This document shows, piece by piece, positions 1-4,421 of a stretch of DNA of 8,419 nucleotides. A model generated the notes under the pieces. It made no database searches, was not told where the DNA came from, and saw nothing but the letters and a program-made list of their open reading frames with translations. This stretch comes from Clostridia bacterium (GTDB lineage Bacteria > Bacillota > Clostridia > Oscillospirales > CAG-272): positions 1 through 8,419 of the forward strand of contig JAGAUC010000254.1 of assembly GCA_017621015.1 (NCBI GenBank). The letters are read 5' to 3'. A program made the position numbers and the translations under genes. How positions within the stretch are numbered: the first letter of the stretch is position 1; the number at the start of each line of letters is the position of its first letter.

Positions 1-1
1 G

Positions 2-880
2 ATTCAAGGGGATGACGGCAATCAGATGTACGTTCGTTTCTCGGCCTATGCGGATGGAACGGATATGAGCGAGAAGTGGGACGCGGAGCGTAATTTTATG
101 GGCATCGCGTTTGCCTACGAAACGCCCACCGAAAAAGAACAGTACCAGTGGATCTCGCTGGCCGATATCTCGCTCGGTCACTACGCGGAGGAGGGGAGCG
201 AGGACAAGTATCTGTTCTTCGTCGGAAACGGAACGGGAGAGGACAACCGTTCCAATGCGCTCACGCTTGACGCGGAGGGCGTGATGTGGCTTCTGAAGGA
301 TCTTCTGATTGGTGAAGGTCGGGTATCGGTGGCTGAAACGTTTAATTCGTTTGAAAAACGGTTTAAAGCGGCCGAGAAAAAGGAAGCGGATTTTGAAAAA
401 AGCTTTTGGTGGAATGTGGACACCCACGTGGGGGCGATCAGTCCGTCCATTTCAACAAGTCTTTCCGACAATGTTACGCAAATCAGTCCGCAAACGGTGG
501 TGTTTAGCATCCCGATGATTAACGCGGGCTCGCTGTATGTGGACTTTGATTCCTATATATACCTCGATACAAAGATAGATCGTGATAGAGTATATGTGGT
601 TACTGTCAATATTGAAATCTACGTGAACAATATACCGATAGAAACGTATACTCACGAATTTAAAGATTGGGGATTTGGGGAAGACACAAAGCATTTTAGA
701 CAGCTGCTTCATGTTGATGTCGGCGACAGTTTAACTTTAAAGGCGACAGCATCACGGGTGCTTGTGGGAGACGATTATGTCTATACGGGTGATGCCGTTA
801 AGTTTTCCATAAACAACATCCGTTTTTTTGCCAACATCATCACAGCACACACATATCAAACCTTGGAGGTAGAAGCATGA
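2..880 (+). CDS. Phage tail-fibre / minor structural protein, C-terminal part (5' end outside window)
   Basis: The reading frame is open from position 2, so the Met codon at 26 is probably internal and the gene starts upstream; 292 residues are visible. The N-terminal part carries two motifs I associate with tail-fibre or baseplate-tip proteins of Firmicutes prophages. One is a GDDG...YVRFSAYADG segment (about nt 11-60) followed by a GIA...PT.K..Y.W block. The other is a VGNGT....RSNALTLDAEG segment (about nt 230-280). A charged helical linker (about nt 350-405) leads to a beta-rich C-terminal domain without cysteines (about nt 420-880), which is the likely tip or receptor-contacting module. 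That module is much more AT-rich than the first half and uses ATA and AGA codons. The gene ends in an ATGA overlap with the next gene, so the two are translationally coupled. A phage structural role is well supported; the exact position in the tail is inferred. Confidence 0.75.
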   Translation: MQGDDGNQMYVRFSAYADGTDMSEKWDAERNFMGIAFAYETPTEKEQYQWISLADISLGHYAEEGSEDKYLFFVGNGTGEDNRSNALTLDAEGVMWLLKDLLIGEGRVSVAETFNSFEKRFKAAEKKEADFEKSFWWNVDTHVGAISPSISTSLSDNVTQISPQTVVFSIPMINAGSLYVDFDSYIYLDTKIDRDRVYVVTVNIEIYVNNIPIETYTHEFKDWGFGEDTKHFRQLLHVDVGDSLTLKATASRVLVGDDYVYTGDAVKFSINNIRFFANIITAHTYQTLEVEA

Positions 881-1266
881 AGATCCTGACATTTTTGAAT
901 GGCAAAGGTCTGATCTGCGGCAGAGACCCCAAGCGCATCGAATGTGACAGAGGCGGAATTCTCAAGATCGGAGACACCGAGATCGAGGTTTCCGTGGGTG
1001 GAGACTCCATTCTGCCCGTCCTCTTCCACGGTGCTACGGTGCGTCACTCTGCGACGTTTACGGACGAGCATGGAGAGGTCTTCGACCTCGGTACGGTTGA
1101 AGTGAAAAACGGCAGGATCACCTCACCGCACCCGTTTGCCGTGGAGATCGCGGAGCTTCGAAGCAGAATCGACGTTCTCGAAAAGAAAAATTCGGAGCTT
1201 CAGGCAAAGACCGAGGAGCTCAGCCACATCTTTGATACCAACTCGCTCAATTTTTTGATAGGATAG
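877..1266 (+). CDS. Small phage protein: beta-rich N-terminus plus C-terminal coiled coil
   Basis: I do not recognise a named family. The 129-residue product begins with a beta-strand-rich domain (residues about 1-85, short strands broken by Gly and Asp). It ends with a heptad-like charged helix (residues about 88-118) rich in Leu, Glu and Lys, of the trimer- or dimer-forming kind found in tail-fibre accessory proteins. The start is firm: GGAGG at 865-869 lies 7 nt before the ATG, and the ATG overlaps the stop of the tail-fibre gene by 4 nt. That coupling suggests a tail accessory factor or fibre chaperone made together with the fibre. There is no signal peptide or membrane segment. The function is inferred from position and shape only. 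Confidence 0.75.
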   Translation: MKILTFLNGKGLICGRDPKRIECDRGGILKIGDTEIEVSVGGDSILPVLFHGATVRHSATFTDEHGEVFDLGTVEVKNGRITSPHPFAVEIAELRSRIDVLEKKNSELQAKTEELSHIFDTNSLNFLIG

Positions 1267-1277
1267 GAGAAAAACAA

Positions 1278-1940
1278 ATGAAAAGAATTCTTGTACTTAT
1301 GCTTTGCGTGGTCCTTCTTTGCGTGTTGCCCATTTCCATCTTTGCGACAGGCTCTGCCGCGACCATCCCTATATACGTAGCGGCAATCGAAGGGGCGGAT
1401 GCACCTGACGCGGAAAAATCCGAAGAACAGGTCGAGGTGGAGCTTATGACTGATAAGATCGTGAGTTACGTTCAGAGTCATTTTGAGGAGCTGACCGTTC
1501 TCGTCGGTCTCCTGGTCAGCGCGTTTTACCGTGCCAAGAAGGATTCTGCCAGCGGTAAGGTTATGGGCACGCTCAACAACAACGCCGTTGCCGTTGCGGA
1601 AAACAGCAAGGCGGCAATCGATCACGCCCTTGAAAAGATCGGTGCGGCCTCCGGTATCGTTGAGAATTACGTCGAGCAGATGAAGAACCTTCTTGAAGAG
1701 GTCCGTACAAACGAAGAGGACAAGCAGAAGATGAAGGCGGCGCTTGATACGGCGATGAAGTATGTTGAGACAGCCAAGGCCTCCAATCTCGAATTTGCGA
1801 ACGAGTTTGCGGAGCTGCTGGTTCTTGCCAATATTCCCAACTCGAAGAAGGAGGAGCTTTACGCCCGTCACCGAGCTGCCGTGGCTTCTATTGCTTCGAT
1901 TGAAACGGAGGCAAAGCCCGATGAAACGACCGAAGAATAA
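1278..1940 (+). CDS. Secreted or membrane-anchored helical protein in phage operon, unknown function
   Basis: The 220-residue product starts with a textbook signal peptide: MKR followed by a hydrophobic core to about residue 22, with plausible cleavage after Ala23. An acidic linker (about residues 38-58) follows, then a short hydrophobic stretch (about 72-84) that could be a second membrane segment. The rest (about 95-210) is Ala/Glu/Lys-rich and probably long helices, ending in an acidic tail. AGGAG at 1265-1269, 8 nt before the ATG, fixes the start. It begins 11 nt after the previous stop and overlaps the next gene. A signal peptide on a protein inside a phage late operon is uncommon. Possible roles are in lysis, envelope modification of the lysogen, or superinfection exclusion. 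The sequence does not decide between them. Confidence 0.8.
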   Translation: MKRILVLMLCVVLLCVLPISIFATGSAATIPIYVAAIEGADAPDAEKSEEQVEVELMTDKIVSYVQSHFEELTVLVGLLVSAFYRAKKDSASGKVMGTLNNNAVAVAENSKAAIDHALEKIGAASGIVENYVEQMKNLLEEVRTNEEDKQKMKAALDTAMKYVETAKASNLEFANEFAELLVLANIPNSKKEELYARHRAAVASIASIETEAKPDETTEE

Positions 1941-2334
1941 TGCCCTTTATTGGCTGTTTAAGGCGCTGAGCGTTCTTGTCTCGTGCGGGTTCCCTCTGTG
2001 GGCGATCTATGAGCGGTTTCCGGTATGGGTGGGCAACCACGGGAGAACGCACTCGATAGGAACGGGCGGTATTCTTATGTTTTTTGTGGTGATCGTCACC
2101 TTCCGAAAGCAGGTTTTTGCCTTCTTTCGGGAAAAACTAAGGCTTAAGCACGCTCCGCCCGTTTTCGTTTCTTTTATCTTTATGGTGATCGGCTACGTTT
2201 TGGAATACATAAGCAAGTTCCTTACGGATATCACCTCCGTTTTTGAGGCGTGGTTTATCGGGTGCCTCATCGGCACGGCCTTGACCTTTGTGGCGGAGAA
2301 CTTCTTGAGAGTCGGAGGGCTAGACAATGGCTGA
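1921..2334 (+). CDS. Small polytopic membrane protein in phage operon, holin-like candidate
   Basis: The ATG at 1921 has a CGGAGG Shine-Dalgarno 9 nt upstream (1906-1911) and overlaps the last 20 nt of the previous gene. A longer frame opens from 1762 but would run through that gene without its own ribosome site, so 1921 is preferred. The product has 137 residues with about four hydrophobic segments (residues about 11-29, 44-60, 77-95 and 104-125) joined by short loops and a basic segment (Arg/Lys rich, about 61-74). Size, topology and position after the tail genes would suit a holin, but I see no named holin family signature. The 3' end overlaps the next start by 8 nt, implying coupled translation with the larger membrane protein that follows. 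Confidence 0.75.
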   Translation: MKRPKNNALYWLFKALSVLVSCGFPLWAIYERFPVWVGNHGRTHSIGTGGILMFFVVIVTFRKQVFAFFREKLRLKHAPPVFVSFIFMVIGYVLEYISKFLTDITSVFEAWFIGCLIGTALTFVAENFLRVGGLDNG

Positions 2335-3343
2335 GTTTGAAAAGATCGAAGTAAAGGACAAGTTTGGCGAGTTTCAAAAGAAGTATAACGCGGCCACCAA
2401 GGGTGTGGCCAAGCTTCTCGGAACAAACGTAGCCCTCTTCGTTTGCATTCTTCTTCCCGTTCTCCTCATCGGCTTTATATGGACAGATTTTGGACTCCCG
2501 ACCTTCGGAATCAAATACGTTTCCGAGGGCATCGTGACGGTGGCCTTGTTCGTGATCGGTGAGATCATGATGTCCAAGATCGGCGCGGATGGCGGAAGGC
2601 TGGATCCCGATTATGTTGATGCAAAGAAGGATTTTTCTGCCCTGGTGGATCGCGTGGACGAGATGGGTACCACGCTGATGAATCTTTTTTGTGATTGGCA
2701 GATCGATCTTGAGATGGAGCACGCTATCTATACGCGGCTGCGGTCCTTGCAGATAACCAAGGCAGAGTGGGAGAACCTTAAGACGATGCCCAATAAGGAG
2801 ATCAAGTCCAAGTACGGTAAACGGAAGGCCAAGGCTATCATGGACCTCAAGGATATTGAGCCCATCGAGCTGAACGAGGCTATCTTGCTTTTCAATGGTG
2901 CGAGTGGCCTTTCAAGAGGAGGTGTTCCGATATCGGGTGAAGGGTACCTTCATCAGAAGACCCACTCCCCTAAAATGGTTTTGTCGGCTATCTTTACAGG
3001 ACTTGTGACGGTGTCCGTTGCCATAACGCTTACCTCGGATATCAGTCTTGCGAGAGTGGTCTATACATTCTTCAATCTTGTAGTGCTTCTTTACCGAATG
3101 GTGGTCGGTTACAATCTCGGCGCGAAGGCGTACAATAGCGTGGAGGTCGGTCAGCTGCAGGCGAAAAGCAATTATCTTCGCCAGTACATTCGCTTTGTTG
3201 AGGATAAGATATACCTCAAGATCGAGGATAAATACGGGCTTGCTAAGTGTTACGCTGACGTGAAGGAAGAGGAGACCATTGCAGAGCCTGCTGTTCCCGA
3301 AGAGTGTACCGAGGGGACGCCCATTCTTGCAGAACAAGTTTGA
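2327..3343 (+). CDS. Four-TM membrane protein with large central soluble domain, last gene of phage operon
   Basis: I do not recognise this 338-residue protein. It has a charged amphipathic N-terminus (about 1-30), two membrane helices (about 34-52 and 65-82), a hydrophilic central region of about 130 residues, two more membrane helices (about 215-236 and 241-262), a helical region (about 265-310), and an acidic Pro/Glu-rich tail. GGAGGG at 2314-2319, 7 nt before the ATG, supports the start. The gene overlaps the preceding membrane-protein gene by 8 nt, so the two are probably made in fixed ratio and may act together. The central region contains a conspicuous GASGLSRGGVPISGEGY segment (about 191-207). 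Its place next to the putative attachment site is where lysogenic-conversion or superinfection-exclusion genes often sit, but the coupling argues for a late-expressed function. Its role is unknown. Confidence 0.8.
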   Translation: MAEFEKIEVKDKFGEFQKKYNAATKGVAKLLGTNVALFVCILLPVLLIGFIWTDFGLPTFGIKYVSEGIVTVALFVIGEIMMSKIGADGGRLDPDYVDAKKDFSALVDRVDEMGTTLMNLFCDWQIDLEMEHAIYTRLRSLQITKAEWENLKTMPNKEIKSKYGKRKAKAIMDLKDIEPIELNEAILLFNGASGLSRGGVPISGEGYLHQKTHSPKMVLSAIFTGLVTVSVAITLTSDISLARVVYTFFNLVVLLYRMVVGYNLGAKAYNSVEVGQLQAKSNYLRQYIRFVEDKIYLKIEDKYGLAKCYADVKEEETIAEPAVPEECTEGTPILAEQV

Positions 3344-3348
3344 AAAAT

Positions 3349-3377
3349 AAAAAGGCATTCAAAACGAATGCCTTTTT
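3349..3377 (+). terminator. Rho-independent terminator of the phage operon
   Basis: A perfect 12-bp stem (AAAAAGGCATTC at 3349-3360 pairing with GAATGCCTTTTT at 3366-3377) encloses a 5-nt loop. It lies 5 nt after the stop codon of the last phage gene and ends in a T-tract. The A-run on the left would give a U-tract on the other strand as well, so it may also stop leftward transcripts leaving the tRNA gene. Confidence 0.9.
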
Positions 3378-3549
3378 GTGTGTTTGGGTGTTTTTTAGAT
3401 TTCGTGTGGAAAATCGTGTGGAAAATGGGTAAAAAACGCTTTATTTTTGATAAAAAATCGCTAATAAAAGTAAAAAATATTTCACCCTAAAACACCGATG
3501 AAGCGTTGAAAATAAAGGAATTTCCAGTATTTACAACAGCTTTTGAATA
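3378..3549. other. AT-rich gene-free spacer between phage operon and tRNA (probable attP-derived arm)
   Basis: No open frame with a ribosome binding site is visible on either strand. The stretch is strongly AT-rich with runs of A and T, and holds the 12-bp tandem repeat described separately. Such AT-rich arms with direct repeats are typical of phage attachment regions, where integrase and host factors bind. The assignment as an attachment arm is inferred from this and from adjacency to the tRNA 3' end. Confidence 0.5.
3402..3426 (+). repeat. Perfect tandem direct repeat, 12-bp unit, two copies
   Basis: The unit TCGTGTGGAAAA occurs at 3402-3413 and again without a gap at 3414-3425, with the next T also matching. 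It lies between the phage operon terminator and the tRNA 3' end, about 125 bp from the latter. This is a plausible position for integrase arm-type binding sites; the binding role is inferred. Confidence 0.8.
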
Positions 3550-3590
3550 TGGAGCGGATAACGGGAATCGAACCCGCGGCATCAGCTTGG
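3550..3590 (-). other. Predicted phage attachment site (att) within tRNA 3' half
   Basis: Tyrosine-recombinase phages commonly integrate into the 3' half of tRNA genes and carry a copy of that half so the tRNA is restored. Here the tRNA is intact and its CCA end is directly followed by an AT-rich arm and then phage late genes, so the core should lie between the anticodon loop and the CCA. The second copy of the core would be at the other prophage end, outside this window, so the exact core cannot be delimited here. Confidence 0.4.
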
Positions 3591-3623
3591 GAAGCTGAGG
3601 TTTTACCATTAGACTATATCCGC
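3550..3623 (-). tRNA. tRNA-Gly (anticodon CCC), CCA encoded
   Basis: Read on the - strand, the 7-bp acceptor stem GCGGATA/TATCCGC is perfect. The anticodon stem TCAGC/GCTGA closes the loop TTCCCAA, which gives anticodon CCC for the GGG codon. The T arm is GCGGG-TTCGATT-CCCGT with one G-U pair, and the variable region is 4 nt. The discriminator base is U, as expected for bacterial tRNA-Gly, and CCA is genomically encoded at 3552-3550. The 3' end faces the phage genes and the 5' end faces the host genes. The gene has its own promoter and appears intact and functional. Confidence 0.97.
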
Positions 3624-3631
3624 GTATTTAT

Positions 3632-3660
3632 ATTATACTCGCTTTTTACCGTCTTGTCAA
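3632..3660 (-). promoter_or_regulatory. Consensus sigma-A-type promoter of tRNA-Gly
   Basis: On the - strand TTGACA (3660-3655) and TATAAT (3637-3632) are separated by exactly 17 bp, so both hexamers are perfect consensus. Only 8 nt separate the -10 box from the first base of the mature tRNA, so transcription should begin at or within a few bases of the mature 5' end. A strong promoter of this kind fits a stable RNA gene. Confidence 0.93.
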
Positions 3661-3683
3661 TGGGTGACTTTTGTCGAAAGCAG

Positions 3684-3710
3684 AAAAAGGGCTGTTTTTT
3701 CAGCCCTTTT
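3684..3710 (-). terminator. Rho-independent terminator of the two-TM protein gene
   Basis: A perfect 10-bp stem (AAAAGGGCTG at 3685-3694 with CAGCCCTTTT at 3701-3710) encloses a 6-nt loop. On the - strand it starts 2 nt after the stop codon at 3713 and runs into a five-base U-tract (3688-3684). It separates this gene from the downstream tRNA, which therefore depends on its own promoter. Confidence 0.9.
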
Positions 3711-3712
3711 GC

Positions 3713-4264
3713 TTAATACCGAACCTTGGTCACCACAGTTTCTGAGTTATACATTTTGCATAGCTCCAGTGCCTTTTCGGTCGCCTCAAAAAAGAAAACG
3801 CATTTTTTTCCCTCGGCATTTTCAAAGGCGATGTAATACTTGTCGGCCGCGTTTTTTGAGGAAAGCGCGCTGTAAGTGATCTCAGGGGCGAAGATCTCAA
3901 GGCGTTCGTCGTGCTCACGGAAGCCAACGGGTGCGATGTGCTTGGCCGCCTTCAGCGTGATCTCGCACTGTGTTTTGTGCGTACGTGTGCCGTAATGCTT
4001 GACAAAGGTCAGCTTGCCCGATTGGATGGTATACTGATAGGAGATCTTAACGTATCGCCAGGTCAGAAAGATGATGATCCAGAGCGAAAGGGGAATGAAC
4101 GCCAGAAGCGGCGCGATTATGGCGGCCGAGCCGTTGCCCACCACAAAGATGAGTGTGGCGGGATACAAAATGTAAAGAAGCAGAAGGGCAATGCGCCCAA
4201 GACGGAATTTCCCCTCCGCCTTTTGTTCCACGGTATATTCGTAGGGGGTGGTAATGTCGATCAT
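3713..4264 (-). CDS. Two-TM membrane protein with cytosolic beta-rich (PH-like?) domain, unknown function
   Basis: The 183-residue product has a short polar N-terminus, two membrane helices (about residues 23-42 and 47-68) joined by a tight loop, and a beta-rich cytosolic domain (about 75-170) opening with YQYTIQSGKL. This architecture resembles small bacterial two-TM plus PH-like proteins of Clostridia that are annotated only as domains of unknown function; I cannot assign a specific family. The start at 4264 is chosen because AGGAG lies 7 nt upstream (4276-4272). An in-frame ATG at 4282 would place that ribosome site inside the coding region. The gene is monocistronic, with its own promoter and terminator. 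The first TM begins after basic residues (K19, R21, R24), consistent with both termini being in the cytosol. Confidence 0.85.
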   Translation of the reverse strand: MIDITTPYEYTVEQKAEGKFRLGRIALLLLYILYPATLIFVVGNGSAAIIAPLLAFIPLSLWIIIFLTWRYVKISYQYTIQSGKLTFVKHYGTRTHKTQCEITLKAAKHIAPVGFREHDERLEIFAPEITYSALSSKNAADKYYIAFENAEGKKCVFFFEATEKALELCKMYNSETVVTKVRY

Positions 4265-4294
4265 GTCTTTTCTCCTATGCAAGATGATGCTATT

Positions 4295-4323
4295 ATTTTA
4301 GCACACTTTTTTTGGGATTTCAA
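4295..4323 (-). promoter_or_regulatory. Promoter of the two-TM protein gene
   Basis: On the - strand TTGAAA (4323-4318) and TAAAAT (4300-4295) are 17 bp apart, each one mismatch from consensus. The predicted transcript has a short leader of about 25 nt before the start codon, containing the ribosome site. Confidence 0.8.
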
Positions 4324-4355
4324 GGTGTTTGAAAAATAAAGGAAATAATCTTCAC

Positions 4356-4369
4356 AATGTCTTGACATT
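4356..4369. promoter_or_regulatory. Small dyad overlapping the -35 box, possible operator
   Basis: AATGTC at 4356-4361 and GACATT at 4364-4369 form a perfect inverted repeat with a 2-nt centre. The right arm overlaps the -35 hexamer of the hydrolase promoter. A repressor bound here would block RNA polymerase. The arms are only 6 bp, so chance is possible. Confidence 0.35.
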
Positions 4370-4390
4370 TCGGCGGTCTCATATTAAAAT
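4362..4390 (+). promoter_or_regulatory. Promoter of the glycoside hydrolase gene
   Basis: TTGACA (4362-4367) and TAAAAT (4385-4390) are separated by 17 bp. The leader before the start codon is about 25 nt and contains AAGGAG. The promoter is divergent from that of the two-TM protein gene, with 38 bp between the two -35 boxes. Confidence 0.85.
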
Positions 4391-4421
4391 AGTGTGGGAG
4401 AAAAGCAAGGAAGGAGACGCT

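Noticed and set aside
1..880. Diversity-generating retroelement variable region in the fibre gene
   Set aside because: No template repeat or reverse transcriptase is visible in the window, and the C-terminus lacks the expected variable-repeat pattern.
1200..1871. 223-codon open frame on the - strand across the signal-peptide gene
   Set aside because: Antisense to a gene with a good ribosome site and signal peptide; no supporting signals of its own.
1762..1920. Upstream extension of the small membrane protein gene
   Set aside because: It overlaps the previous gene in another frame without a ribosome site, whereas CGGAGG sits properly before the ATG at 1921.
3911..4339. 142-codon + strand frame over the two-TM gene
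   Set aside because: Antisense to a complete unit with promoter, ribosome site and terminator.
4329..4421. N-terminal extension of the hydrolase
   Set aside because: It begins upstream of the promoter at 4362-4390 and lacks a ribosome site; the ATG at 4422 has AGGAG.
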